Assembly (NCBI GenBank): GCA_003024785.1
Contig: PUQB01000107.1
Coordinates: forward strand, 415,679 to 479,678
Source of the DNA: Selaginella tamariscina
Lineage: Eukaryota; Streptophyta; Lycopodiopsida; Selaginellales; Selaginellaceae
DNA length: 64,000 bases
Direction of reading: 5' to 3'
Part shown: piece after piece, positions 31,947-44,800 of the stretch
Numbering within the stretch: position 1 is the first letter of the stretch
Layout of the letters: every line of letters begins with the position of its first letter
Position numbers and translations under genes: made by a program
Notes under the pieces: model-generated
What the model was told of the DNA's origin: nothing
Seen by the model: the letters and a program-made list of their open reading frames with translations, nothing else
The model's database searches: none

Positions 31947-32339
31947 ATTGGGCTGATTGCCTTAAGCAGTACTTGGTTCCGACTCTAACCAACGTAATTC
32001 ACGGAGTTCAGACCGGGACTGAGCAAAGGCTTTCCACGACCAGCCACATAGTTATTATGACACATGCTCGTTTGGCCGGACGACAATTAGAGCACCACCA
32101 CCACTCCAAACGAGGGACGAAGAACAGAGGAGGAAAGGTCAGTACAACTGTAGAGAGCAGCCAAGACCCCTAGGGTCGACAGAGGAACAGGCGGAGGGTA
32201 GCCCCTTCCCTGACCAGGAATCACCAGAGCATGGGACGTCGGAACCCATACACGCGATTCCCCTGGCTGTAGGATCCCGCTACCACCGGAATCCCCATCA
32301 GAAACACCCGAGCAATCAACCAAAAGGGAGGCAAGTCCG

Positions 32340-33240
32340 AGGATGAGTCAAAGGCTAACTATCGACAATTCCATGCCGATGGACGATGGGCCTCCACGGC
32401 CTACACCAAGCTCGCGGAGGCCTTCGACCAACTAAAGGAAGCAATGGCGAAATATGACAACCTGAATCTCCTAGCTGTGGCGAAAGAACACGATGCCATA
32501 GTGGCGGAGCTCATGGAACGACGGAGGAAGTACGGGAGGATAACCAAAAAGCTAAGGAACTGCTGTGTCAAGGGGGCCAATTGTGTATGATAACATTAAA
32601 AAGGAAGAAAGATGTTTGGGAACTTTGGAGCGAGAGAACAATGAAATTTTGGAGGTTATATAGTGAGTGCAAAACCCTCTTAGGGCTACTCGATGACGAC
32701 CAGCACACCCGTAGCCAGGCCATAGCAAAGAAGGACCAGCAGATACACGAACTTAGATCCTTGATAGAGTGGGGGAGTGGGGAGCTCGCAGAAGCACAAG
32801 CAGAATTGACGGCGGTCAGAGAGGAGTTGCGAACAAGGGCTCAACTCGCAAGGGCTAGTACCACACCTATGGCCAGCCAATAGGGACCCCTACTCGGGGA
32901 GCCAGAGGTGAGCAGTGCAGTATTGTCAAGTACAAGACAAGAGCACGACTCAACCAGAAAACCAGACTCACCACGAATCACTGCCTCAGGGCTGAGGGAG
33001 CACGCCCGACAACAAGCCCAACTACTCATAGCAAGGGAACAGAAGTTACAGCACTTGCACAAAGGAGTTCGGAGGCTAGAGGCTCATGTAAAACACGCGC
33101 ATGAATAGTAGGAGGCAGGGTTCTAGAGGGAGCTACAGAAGGCTACCAAGTTATAGGAGGCAACGATCGCAACCCTGAAGCAAAAGCTAGCCGCTGTGGA
33201 AAACAAAGCCGCTACTACCGTAACCACTCGGCATAGCATA
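32340..33240 (+). pseudogene. Element B coiled-coil region
   Basis: Frames here are rich in glutamate, glutamine, arginine and leucine in heptad-like order: ELAEAQAELTAVREELRTRA near 32780, and REHARQQAQLLIAREQKLQH near 33000. LLAVAKEHDAIVAELMERRR near 32470 matches LIGVAKEHDAIVDKL in element D (minus, about 35530). This looks like a long coiled-coil protein or domain carried by the family near its 3' end. Its job is unknown. Broken. Confidence 0.5.
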
Positions 33241-33291
33241 GGGGTAGGGAGCACATGGCTCGAGGACGTGCCAACAAATAAGACCGGCATC

Positions 33292-33984
33292 TGGTTGATG
33301 GTGGTCTAACACCGTCAAACTACCAGCCGGCGCGGATGAGCGACGGAACGAAGCGCCGGGTAAGGAAGGTACCACAGGTACGGACTGATGGCGACAGATG
33401 TCAAGCGGCAGCGTAACCGGGCATAGATCCGATCGTTCGGATCAACTACCCAGGGTACGTAGAAAAACACGTGAGGGAGGCCCATAAATGAGACAAACAG
33501 GACTCTATCACAAGGCGGTAGAGACCAATAAGAGAACACCACATGTACCTAGGGTCTAGTGCTAGGTGACCACTATATAATCAGGAAGGCTGGTAGTGGG
33601 TCGGGGTCTTTTTGGGAGTTAAGAAGTCTGCGTCTTGTATCTTGGTCCCCCTGTTGGAGGTAGTTTGTACTCAGGTAGGCACATTATATATATAAATACA
33701 TGCTCCTATTCACCATCTTATCGGTGATTCCCCACTTGCTCCGCTCCTAGGCTGAGCCATGCACTTTGCTAACCACCATAGTGGTACCCTAGGCAAACTC
33801 CCTCACCTTTGTACACGGACCTCGCGGCGTCCGAGTAGAGTCCATTCAGCACCTTCTAGTACTCCCGAGGTAAGGCCGGCTTGCCGGCTTGGACCCCGGG
33901 GTTGGACACTATCCATAACGTCCTGACGACCACCGAGGCTTCATAGGAAGCACCACATCTGGCCTGCGGAGTCCCCGATGACCA
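33292..33984 (+). repeat. Element B 3' LTR
   Basis: This LTR is 693 bp, from TGGTTGATGG to CGATGACCA, and pairs with 20013-20698. It is followed by the target duplication GAACA at 33985-33989. Confidence 0.88.
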
Positions 33985-34005
33985 GAACATCTAAAGCTGC
34001 AAGTG

Positions 34006-34686
34006 TGGTCATTAGAGACTCTGCAAGCCAGATGTGGGTTGACTTAGGTGGTCTCGATGGTCGCCAGGACACTATTGCCAATGCCCAATCCCAGGGTTCC
34101 TAGCCAGGAGATTTAACCGTTATGCACTGAAAGTGTAGTAGTAGCCTCTACCCAGACGTCGTGAGGGTCCGTGTACCAATGGAGTGGAGCTCCCCTTCTA
34201 CTGGTGTGCGGGCTCCCGCCAAGGTGGGAGCAAGAGGAGAAGAGAAAGGAGGATGGGGATGGCAGTAATGACAAAAAAAAATGTATATATTGCCTCTTTG
34301 AGATACAAGGTGGCCCCCTTCGTCGGAATAAGACACTCACAAGAAGATGGACTAGAAGGACCCTACCCACTTCTTACCTGTTTGCTTATATAGTGGGTTG
34401 GGTGGTACTAGGATGTAGGATAGGTGGCACTCCCCCACTAAACTGCTGCCTTATGCTGCAGTCTTATCCTACTGACTTAATGCATATCCCTCACGTGTGC
34501 CATCCTTAGTACTTTGGTAATTGGTCCAGATGATCGAATCTAGCCTATTGTCAGCATTGCCTGATAGCTATCGCTATTGGTCTATACTTGTTGTACATCC
34601 CCACCCTCCTTCATTCGGCCTTCTTTCTAAATTGCCACTCATTTGTGCTAGTTGGATGTTTGACAGTGTCAAACCACCGTTAACCA
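34006..34686 (-). repeat. Element D 3' LTR
   Basis: On the plus strand it runs from TGGTCATTAGAGACTC to CCGTTAACCA, the reverse complement of the B-type LTR with noticeable divergence. The internal sequence that follows (GTTGGCACGTCCTCGAGCC) matches the B sequence just before its 3' LTR, which confirms orientation. Confidence 0.8.
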
Positions 34687-37399
34687 GATGCTCAAACTTA
34701 CTTGTTGGCACGTCCTCGAGCCATGCGCTCTCTCTCCTTAGCCTACCCCATAGTGCTTGTTGTAGGTGGCAACTTTGTTCTCTACTGTAGCCAACTTCAG
34801 TTTCAAAGCTGTAATGGTTACATCCCGTAGCTCGGTAGCTCCTGTAGCTTAGCTTCATTCCCTACCTGTTGCTCACGGGTCTATGCCAGCTGGGCCTCCA
34901 ACTCCTGAACTCACTTGAGCGTGCGTTTTAGCTCCTGCTCCTTGACTGCAAGTAGTTGGGCCTGTTGTTGAGTGTGCTCCTCTAGCTCTTTGATGGTGGT
35001 CTGTAGCTAGTCCTGCTAGGCTTTTACTACTCAAGTGTGCTCCTCCCCTTGTTTTGCTGGGACGGGACGATTGCTAACGGCTCTACTGGTGTGGGCCCCT
35101 CCTAATCAATTGCGAGTGTTGCCTTGGCCTCGGACAACTCCTGCTCCTGCTCTGTGAGTTGGGTGGTGCGCGCTAGTTTAGTCCTCTCTGACTAATGCCA
35201 ACTTCTCTTGGGCTTCCTTGAGCTCCCTCTCCCTTTGCTTGAGCCTTGTACCGAGCTCGTCGGTTTTGCTTCTCTTTTTTTGCTATGGTACGCTTGTGGT
35301 TGCACCTGAGTTGGTCATGGAGTTGTTGGAGGCGATCATACCTCTCCTATAGTTTGTCAAGGCCCATGGCTATTGCTTTGCAAGCCTCCTCTGCTTGCTT
35401 CCACCCTGTCTCCACAACCTCCCATTGTTGGACTCCCTAGAGGACATGTTTCGTGTAACCTTTCACTTCTTTCCGAGCAGCTTGACAATGTTTTTGTAAG
35501 CTTATCTACTATGGCATCATGTTCCTTGGCCACACCTATGAGGTCTAGATTGTTTACATTTCTACCGCCTTTCTGATTCAATCAAAGGCCTTTGCGAGTT
35601 TGATGTGAGCCGAGGAAGCCCACTTCCCGTTGGCATGGAAGTGCTGGTAGGTCTCACCGAGCACGTTTTTGGTGTCTTCCTCCTCATCCCCAGGTTGACT
35701 GGCTGTGACTAACCTGCAAGATCTCCAGCCACTTCCTATGGCGGGTTCGGTGGTAATTCGGGGCCTACCACCATGAGGACTGCCAGTATGGACTTCGTGG
35801 TTGGGGGTCTCCACTCCTCCCAAGGTTTCTTGAATTTGACCTACTCTGGGGATGAGTTGTGTCTCACCTGCTTCCATGACGACTCCGGGGTTGTCGGCTG
35901 CTTCCCCTTGCTTGCTTGGCTTGCTTCGACCTACTCTTCCTCCTCCGATTCTCCTGTGGTATCGGATCGGAGCTGCATACGATGAAGCTGGCACATATAC
36001 CAAATGAGGTGTGTTTCTTATCAGTTTGTTAAACCCGCAATTACTGAGTTGGATTTGGAACTCGATTGATCAACCATGTGATCATGATGCTAATATGGCC
36101 GGCCATGGAGAGCTTCTGCCTTGACCCTTCCGGATCTTGTTAATACCGCGGGTTAGTGCTGGTATCATATAGTGCATGAGACAATCTGCCTAGTCCACCG
36201 CGACTCCCTCCCATGTGCTGTAAAAGGCATTCACTAGTTGTATGGTGATGCGCCTCTCCATTCTCCTGGTGAACATGAATGCCATGAGTGCCATGAATGC
36301 ATCCACGTCCTCTCTTCCTATATGCTGAGCTTGGATTGTGTCATTTTGTCCCTCTTGGCAAGGAACCTCTGGTGCTCAGGTTTTGACAGTTCCTTCAGTG
36401 CTATCATCTGGTAGCATGAATATGGCTACTAGTTTGGTTTAGGGTCATATAGTACGCCTCCTCCTAAGATGAATTGAATCCCAATTGTTTGATTTTCCAT
36501 GTCTCTAGTTGTGCAATCTGGATAAATTATTGACTTGTCTCGACAAACCCTGGTTTGTTTCACTTCTCCCCACAAGAGGTTGAAGAACCTGATCAAGCGC
36601 ATCTATTTCTTGACCTCTCAAACATTGGATCGTTTGATCAAATCCTTAAATTTGAAGTACCTAGGTGCTACGAGCTCTACTATCCTCTCCTGGCCTTCAC
36701 AAAGCACACGAATCTCCTGCATGAATGCTGGCCTGTTGTGTTCAGTCCATTCTATCGTCATGGTGTTGGAGGGGTGTTGGATTACTATTGAGAGGTGAGT
36801 GGTCTTGCTATAGAGTGATGGGATGTGCACCCTATGTTTACTTCTGTTGTCCTTATTATGGGTGCTACCAACGTGGCGATCCTAATGATGTCATTTGAGG
36901 TAACTAGCACGTTTACCCTTGCACCTTAATTGCATAATAATGGCACCATCTAACCATTATTACCTTGTAATATGTGCTTTCAACGTGTGGTCCACCCTAG
37001 AGGACCATGTGACCCTATGAGTTGGCCACACGTGCGAGCAGGGAGGGCTGTTGAGTACCCCTTTCTTTGGCTCGAGCGCCCTAGCCTCTATCACTCTTTT
37101 GTGAGGGCATCCTGCGGTGGTTGCTCTTTCACATCGGGGTGCCTTGGTTGGAGCTTCAACCAGGTGGATGTAACAACTTATGGTTCCCATTGACCTTTTG
37201 CTATAGTGGCTGTCTGTTGGCCCCTAGTAGTATCGTCCTGTTGTCAAAGGCCTCGAGGACTCATAATGGTCCTTTCCAACTTGGCCTAAATTTGCCCTTC
37301 TGGAGTACCTACGGCTTCTTGTACCACCAGACTCACTGCCCTAGTTCATACCTCCAGAATTTCCTTCTCTTGTCCTTTCTCGTTTGACTTGTTGTTGGC

Positions 37400-39573
37400 G
37401 GGTCTCCTTGGTCAGTTGCTCCTTGAATCGCTCTTCATCAAGCTATTCTAGCTGTTCTAGCCTCCTCTTGGTAACCACAATTCCTCCATGATCATGTTCT
37501 TCATGCTTGTCCATAAGCTAGGTATGGTGAACTCCCATGGCATGATGGTTTCTAAGCCATAAGCAAGATGAAAAGGCATTTCTCCTGTTGCAGTTTTAAA
37601 GGTCGTTCGGTACGCCCATAAGACGGATGTAGCATCTCCTCTCACCGCCTACGTTGTTGTGGCAGAGCTTCCTCAAGATGGTTACCAGTGTTTTTGTTCA
37701 TTGGATTCGACATGTTTGTTCCCTTGCGGGTAATAAGCTGTTGACTTGTGGTACTTGATGACGAACGTGCTGACCAGGTTGCAAACAATTTTGTTGATGA
37801 AGTGACTTTCCTGGTTTGATACTAGCTTCAACGGACAATCGAACCTTGTCATAATGTTTTTATAAATGAGCCTTGTTGTTACCTCCATGAGCACCTTCAC
37901 CTTTACCCACTTTGTGGCATAGTTTGTTGCCACCACGATGTACCTAAAGTGTGTCATGAGGGCATTCGGGTTGATCGGGCCTACGCCCCACTTCTTGAAT
38001 GCCGCCATTCCTGCTAATGGGTGATATTCATGCCTTGACCGGTTGTTGGTTTGCCAATTTGTTGACAATCACTGTAGTGTCTCATTGCCCTGGTGGCGTC
38101 TCGAAAGATTATGGGCCACCATAGTTTGGTTTGTAGAATCTTCCTAGCTGTCTTGTCCCTCCGAAGTGTCCAACACCAGGCCCCCCATGTGCTGCACTGA
38201 GGATCTTGGGACATCTCCAGAGGATGTCATTCCTCCCCGCTTGTTTAGTTGATTCCCAATCAACTAGAATGGTGAGCATTTTTGGGTGAGGCTTTTCTTG
38301 TGGGTCGCAAACATCCCCAAAAGTCCGTTGAGTCCATTGGCGAGGTATTGTCGTATCAGTCATTGCCATTCTAGGATATCCACATTGGTTGCTGGTCCGG
38401 TGGTTTGTGGCGGGTCGCACTATTTCATTGCAATTTTGAAGATATTGGCATTCGTTATATTGAGTAGTGGCACGGCCTCGGGTTGTTTGTTGTTAGGTAT
38501 CCTAGACAAGAGGTTAGATGATATGTGTAGCTTACATGCCTTATGGATTATGGTGATGTCAAACTCCTGTAATAGGAGAATCCACCTTGCCGGTCTTCCG
38601 ATGAGCTAAGGTTTGTTGATGAGGTAGAGTAGGGCGTGATGATCCACGATCATCACGAAGTGGTTACCTAGGAGGTAGTGACGAAACTTTGACATTCCAT
38701 AGATGATTGCCATGCACTCCTTGTCTATTGTCAAATAGTTGTGTTCGATTGGTGTCATGAGCTGGCTTCCATATGCTATGGGCCGAAGCATCTACTCTCC
38801 ATCTTCCTAGGACAAAACCACACCCGCTACTACACTGGAGCCGTCTATTTTAAGTGGAATTGTCGATTCCAATTTGGTGGGATGAGGATAGGCGCCTTTA
38901 CCAACTGGCGCTTGATATCTTTGAAAGTTGCATGTCAGTTAGTGGTCCATTCATATGGCGCCTTTTTTGCGAGTAGTTTGGTCATCGGTTAGGCTCCATC
39001 AGTGTACTGCTTGATGAACTTGCAGTAGAAGCTTGCCTTCCCCAAGAATCGTTGGAGTTCGGTAACATTCTAAGGGAGTGGCATCTCGACTAACGTCCAC
39101 ACCGAACCCGGATCGACGATAATGCCCTCCTCATATATGATGTGTCCCAACAGCTTTCCTGTGGTCATGTCATTTTGATGGGTTAAGAGATATTCTATAC
39201 TTTTGGCAACGTCAGAACACTCATTCGAGGCGTTTGACGTGTTCTTTCACTAGTTTGTATGTTGTGAAGTCATTTAGGAATGCCCTTACAAAGTCTGTGA
39301 GGTTGTTCAAAAATATTCATTGGACCAATTTCTAGAATGTGGTTGGGGCATTGCACATGACCTTAAAGGTGTATGCTCCCTAATATGTGATGAACGCAAT
39401 CTTGGCTCGGTCGTCCACCGTGATCATGACCTGGTTATATCTGCTGAAGCTGTTCATGAACGAGTACATCTCGTGACCTATTACATCATCCAGGATGGCC
39501 TCTATGAACGGAATGGGCAATGGGTCATTCTTCATGGCTATGTTCAATTGTCAATAGTCTATACAAATCTTAG
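37400..39573 (-). pseudogene. Element D pol region (RT, RNase H, integrase)
   Basis: The minus-strand reading gives YRQLN, then YSFMNSFSRYNQVMI near 39.45 kb, FLGKASFYCKFI near 39.05 kb, RNase H at 38.79-38.6 kb, and the integrase core with GPINPNALMTHFRYIVVATN near 37.97 kb and YYPQGNKHVESNEQ near 37.70 kb. The IDKECMAI-HYLLGNHF and ATNYATKW patterns are those of the Tat/Athila branch of Ty3/gypsy. Fossil with many breaks. Confidence 0.72.
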
Positions 39574-39594
39574 TGTCATAGTTTTTACTATGAC
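39574..39594. repeat. Palindrome at the D/E junction, equal to an A-type LTR end
   Basis: The 21 bases read TGTCATAGTTTTTACTATGA plus C. The arms GTCATAGT/ACTATGAC are perfect around a short T-rich centre. The same sequence, or its complement with A in the loop, forms the ends of the A-family LTRs (12838-12858, 19130-19150, 55200-55220, and 60442-60462 with one change). Here it stands alone exactly where the minus-strand D meets the plus-strand E. Confidence 0.7.
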
Positions 39595-40145
39595 CCCCAC
39601 AGAATGTCATGGGAGCTTCGACGGTTCCTAGGGAAGGTAGGGTTCTACCGCAAGTTCATCCGATAGTACGCTAATAGGGCCCAGCCAATTAACGAATTAC
39701 TCATGAAGGAGACGCCTTACAGAATGGACCGCCAACCATTAGGCAGCTTTAAGGACATCAAGCACCAGCTAGAGGAAGCACCTATCCTCTTCTCACCAGA
39801 TTGGAATCAGCAGTTCCACTTACAGACGGATGGTTCCAGCATAGCGGCATGTGCGGTTTTGTCCAGGAGGACAACATGCAGATGCTCCAACCCAATGACA
39901 CCGGCCAAACGAACTACTCGGTGATTAACAAAGAGTGCGTGGTGGTCATCTATGGAGTATCTAAGTTTTGCCACTACCTCATGGGTAACCACTTCATGTT
40001 GATCGTGGATCTTCACGCCCTGCTCTACCTTGTCAACAAACCACAACTCATCGAGCAGCCGGTACAGTGGATCCTTCTCCTACAGAAGTTCAAGCTCACT
40101 GTGGTCCATAAGGCAAGTAAGCTACATGTATCACCAGACCTACTC

Positions 40146-40789
40146 TGTCACGACCCGATACAGAATACAGGATTCCGGATACAGGACATGGGTTGCAGGA
40201 CTTTCCTACAGGATTCCGGATACAGGATATGGGTTGCAGGATTTTCCTACAGGATACTCCTACCAAGATTCCGGACACAGGATTCGGTTGCAGGATATTC
40301 CTACAGGATATGCCACAGGATATGCCTAGAGGATAAGGGACATGTGGACTCATCTTAGCCTCTGCATGCATGCAATCACTTTTGCATGCATGCAACCACT
40401 TTTGCATGCATGCCTAGATTAGCTCTTGGAGTTGTGAGCATAAAAGCTCCGACCTAATTGTTGTACAATCAGTTACTATCAACACCAGTCTTACTACGAT
40501 CAATCTTGTCTTGTCTTGTTTCCTGTCCTGTTCCTGTCTCGCTCCTATTTCCTGTCCTGTTCCTGGATCCTGTCCTGCTCCGGGATCCTGTCCTGTTCCT
40601 GTTTTGCTCCCGGATCCTATCCTATGCTTTCCTGTTTTGCTCCCGGATCCTATCCTAATCCTGTCCTACTCCTAGATCCGTCATGTTCCTATTCCTGGTT
40701 CCTGTCCTGCTCTCGGTCCTGTTCCTGAGTCAAGCCTTCATGTCCTTGGAATCCTGCTCTCTTCCTGTTTCCTGGATCGTGGCTTGACA
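40146..40789 (+). repeat. Chromovirus C2 5' LTR
   Basis: This LTR is 644 bp and the same as the C1 LTR apart from a handful of substitutions. It has the same TATA-like GCATAAAAGC (near 40440), the triple TGCATGCATGC block and the CAGTTACTATCAA transcript-start candidate. Confidence 0.95.
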
Positions 40790-40883
40790 GTTTGATAGTA
40801 ACTGCTTCATAGTTCTCCGATTTCCAGCTACCTTTTTTCTTGATTCCTTTCCTTCATTTTCCTCCTTTTTTCTTTCCTAGATC

Positions 40884-41857
40884 ATGGCTGATTTTGAGCA
40901 TTTTAACACGAGCACCAAATGCTACTTCATGAGCTGGCCACTTTGCGCCAAGTGGTCACCGACCTGCAAGGTTCCACCACTGCGGCACATGCAGCTGCTG
41001 ATGCATCCCCAAGGCTGCTGCGCAGGCTCTCTCCCAGGCATCGGTGGTTTCCTCTTCATCAAACTTTTCTTCGGAGCCGAAGGTTAGCATGCCAGAGAAG
41101 TTCAGTGGTAATCGTGCCGATTTCCAAGGTTTCCTGAATCAGATCCGACTCTTGATCCGTATGCAACCACGGCGCTACTCGACTGATGCTCAAAAGGTGG
41201 GTCTTTTGGCATCCTTACTAAGTGGATCTCCACGGGCTTGGGTTGCCCCCTTGCTGGAGCGTGACGATCCACTGATGGAAGACTTTGAAGGTTTCGTGGC
41301 TTGCCTGAAGCCTGTTTTGGAGATCCTGATAAGTACGTTCTGCATGCACGAAGTTACGGAAGCTCACTCAAGGATCCGACAGCTTCGTCTAATGCATCCG
41401 AATTTCAGCAAACTTTGCACGAACAATTCCATGGGACGAGACTGCATTGATCGAACACTTCCGTTTTGGGTTGAGGGACGACGTGAAGGACCTTCTCCTT
41501 ACGTTACCGGATGCCCAAACATTAGCGGAGATCATGCAACAAGCTGTTCGTTGCGACAACCGTTTGTTCGAGCGTCGTCAGGAAAGATCCCGTCAACAGT
41601 TCCTGCAAACCAATCCTACAGCTGTGGTACATGTTCCTGCACCACCTTCTGGAGTAGTTCCTATGGAGGTTGAGAAATCCAAGCGTGGCTCTCTTTCCGC
41701 TGCCGAGAAGCAACGTCGTCGCAGTGAGAACCTGTGCTTGTATTGTGGTGGAGCAGGACACAAGGTGGCAGATTGTCCTATTAAAGCCAGGAACTTCAAG
41801 ACGCGTGAAGTCGAAGCCGAAGTTCAGTCGGAAAACTCCAATGTCCACTTCGTCTAG
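40884..41857 (+). pseudogene. C2 gag region
   Basis: Nearly the same sequence as the C1 gag, with the capsid domain (KFSGNRADFQGFLNQ) and the CLYCGGAGHKVADC zinc knuckle present. It lies 11 bases before the pol frame, as in C1. Confidence 0.85.
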
Positions 41858-41868
41858 GAGCCGCGAAG

Positions 41869-44800
41869 TTGGACGTAGGTGCAGGCTCCATTGGTGCTGC
41901 TCATACCATCCCGTCACTTAAGTTTCCTGTACACATTCATCTTAATAATCGAGAGCTCATGGAGTTTGCCTTGTTAGACACTGGTGCAAATGCATGCTTC
42001 ATGGATGACACGTTTGCAACTCAACATGGCATTTCGGTGGTGAAGTTGAAGCGTGCAGTTCCTGTAGAGGTGGCCGATGGGCGTCTAATTGCTTCCGGTG
42101 CAGTTACCCATGCTACCGAACCTCTCTCCTGCAGGTATGGCACATTCAACTGTTCAATTTCCTTCAACTTGATCAAGACTCGGTCGACTCCCATCATTTT
42201 GGGCATGCCATGGTTCGTTGTTGCAAATCCGCAGATCGACTGGAGGTCTAGGACACTCACGTTTTCCTCTCCAACTTCTAGGATCAATCCTGTACCTTCC
42301 TGCGTGCAGGATACATCCTTAGTATCTGAGGCAGTACAAGCTACAGGATTGACCGTACCTGTTCCTGTACCAGTGTTGAAGACTCCTCCTCGACAGGATT
42401 CACCTCATGGCAGTTCCTCAGCACATCCGCAGGCTCTCCCCATTCCTGTAAGTTTGCGGTGTCCTGTACAGGGTTCTTCCAATCCTGTATCAGTGTCGAA
42501 GGTTCCTCCTCAACAGGATCCACCTCCTGTTGATTCGTCAGCACATTCGCAGGCTTCTTCCACTCTTGCGCAACCACGGACTCCTGTACAGGATTCTTCC
42601 AATCCTGTACACTCACGGTGTCCTGTACAGGATTCTTCCAATCCTGTACACTCATCAACAACCACACAGGTTTTTTCCAATCCTGCTTCTTTCTGTTACC
42701 CTGCCTCTGTTCCATCCCCCAAGATCCTTCCTCTTTTTCAGTCACAGCTCCCTCCTTCTCCTCTCCGAGTTCTTACCACTACCATGCATGAACTCGCCAC
42801 TGATCCTGCCCCCTTCCACCTTTTTGCTTTTCAAGTAACTCCTACGTCCTCTCCTACCTTTCCTGTATCCGACTCCCCTGTTTTTTCTCCTTCTCCTTCT
42901 CCTTCTCCTCCTTCTTCCCTACCATCCAAGTACCACGACTTTAAGGACGTTTTTGACAAGCACAAGGCTGCAGTTCTTCCTGTTCACAGGTCCTACGACT
43001 GTCCTATTGATCTTGCGGAAGGAAAGACTCCACCATTCGGACCGATCTATGCATTGTCACCCACAGAGTTGGAGGTTCTTCGTCAATACATCGAGGACAA
43101 CTTAGGATCCGGCTTCATTCGTCACTCAAAGTCCCCTGCAGGAGCTCCTATCTTCTTTGTCAAGAAGAAGGATGGGAGTTTACGTTTGGTGGTGGACTAC
43201 AGGGGTTTGAATCAAGTCACCATTCGGAATCGGTATCCGTTGCCATTGATCCCGGAACTTCTCGATCGGCTGCGAGGGGCAAAGGTGTTCACGAAGATCG
43301 ACTTACGAGGAGCCTACAACCTTGTACGGATTCGTCCCGGCGATGAGTGGAAGACTGCCTTTCGTACAAGGTATGGACATTTTGAGTACACGGTAATGCC
43401 TTTCGGCCTTACCAATGCCCCAGCTGTATTCCAACACATGGTGAACGACATTTTCCGTGACTTCTTGGACCAGTTTGTGGTGATCTACCTCGACGACATC
43501 TTGATTTTCTCCAAGGACCAGGCGGCACATGACAAGCATGTACGACTAGTTTTAGAGCGGCTTCGCGAGCATGGCCTGTACGCGAAGTTGGAGAAGTGTT
43601 TTTTCGATAGGGATTCGGTGGAGTTCTTGGGCTACATCGTCTCTCCTGCTGGCGTTTCCATGGACATGCACAAGGTGAAGACCATCGTGGAGTGGGAGAG
43701 GCCCAAGTCGGTACGAGATGTACAATGTTTCCTTGGCTTTGCAAACTTCTACAGGCGGTTCATACAGGACTTCTCCAAGCGTGTACTTCCACTCACAGAA
43801 CTCACCAAGCGCACAGGACTTTTCTCTTGGTCCGACAAGGCGGAACACGCGTTCACAACACTCAAGGACGTTTTCACGACAGCTCCGATTTTAGCACATC
43901 CTGACCCTTCTCATCCTTTCTTCATTGAAGCAGATGCCTCGGATTTTGCAGTAGGATCCGTCCTATCGCAAGTTGGAGAGGACAAGTTGCTTCATCCTGT
44001 AGCCTTTCACTCTCGTAAGTTCCTGTCGGCGGAGATCAACTACGAGATTCATGACAAGGAACTCAAGGCCATTGTGGATTCGTTTGAGGAATGGCGGCAT
44101 TTCCTGGAAGGTGCTGCACATCCTGTACAAGTTCTTACGGATCACAAGAACCTGGAGTACTTTCAAACGGCTCGGGTCCTCAGTCGGCGACAGGCTAGGT
44201 GGGCAGAGTTCCTATCACGTTTTGACTTCGTCATCGTCTACAGGCCCGGCTTTCGGAATGGCAAGGCGGACGCATTGTCTAGGCGCTCTTACCTTGCACC
44301 AAGCCCGGGCGATCCTGCATTTGACGGTCAAAGGCAAGTGTTGTTGGGTCCTGATCGTTTCCGGCTTGCGGCACTGCAGGTTCATCAGGCTCCAGCAAAT
44401 TCAACACTCCTACAGGACGTTCGTTCGCAGTTGCCTACAGACGACTTGGGAAAGAATGTGTTCTCACACATTCATCCTGACGTTGCAAGTTCCTCTTCCT
44501 CCAGTTCCCGTCCAGACTACAACCTATTCACCATACAGGATGGACTCCTGTACCGGGAAGGTCTCCTGTACGTTCCTGTTGGTATTTCTAGGACTCGTGT
44601 GGTACAGGATTGTCATGATACCCCGGCTACAGGACATTTTGGTGTGGCCAAGACAGTGGAATTGGTGACTCGCAACTATTGGTGGCCTGGGTTGCGAGGT
44701 TTTGTGGAGAGGTTTGTACGGAGTTGTGACACTTGTAGCAGGTCGAAGATGCCTCATCATGCACCCTCTGGTCTTCTTCGTCCTCTTCCTGTTCCGTCTG

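Larger units (their letters stand above)
20013..33984 (+). mobile_element. Element B, Tat/Athila-like LTR element without visible RT, hosting C1
   Basis: LTRs at 20013-20698 and 33292-33984 begin TGGTTGA and end GACCA. The element is flanked by GAACA on both sides (20008-20012, 33985-33989). The span is 13,972 bp, of which 6,398 is the nested chromovirus C1, leaving about 7.6 kb. Plus-strand parts are gag (about 22.1-22.9 kb), a protease (VIIDGGSVVNVM near 30.12 kb), an accessory frame (31296-31946) and a coiled-coil stretch (about 32.4-33.2 kb). I see no reverse transcriptase, RNase H or integrase, although the related copies D and E have them, so B looks non-autonomous. The LTRs are roughly 88-91% identical by eye: an old insertion, older than C1. 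The gag and protease are broken. Confidence 0.85.
34006..39573 (-). mobile_element. Element D, B-family Tat/Athila-like copy, 5' part missing
   Basis: The 3' LTR is at 34006-34686 (inverted relative to B). Then, going right, come the coiled-coil region (to about 36.0 kb), the accessory frame (36.5-36.83 kb), integrase (about 37.4-38.2 kb, VVATNYATKWVKV), RNase H (38791-38606, TIDKECMAIIYGMSKFRHYL) and reverse transcriptase (to about 39.57 kb). The gag, protease and 5' LTR are absent. The right limit is a 21-base palindrome at 39574-39594. It starts only 21 bp after the end of B, in the opposite orientation. Old and with many breaks. Confidence 0.75.
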
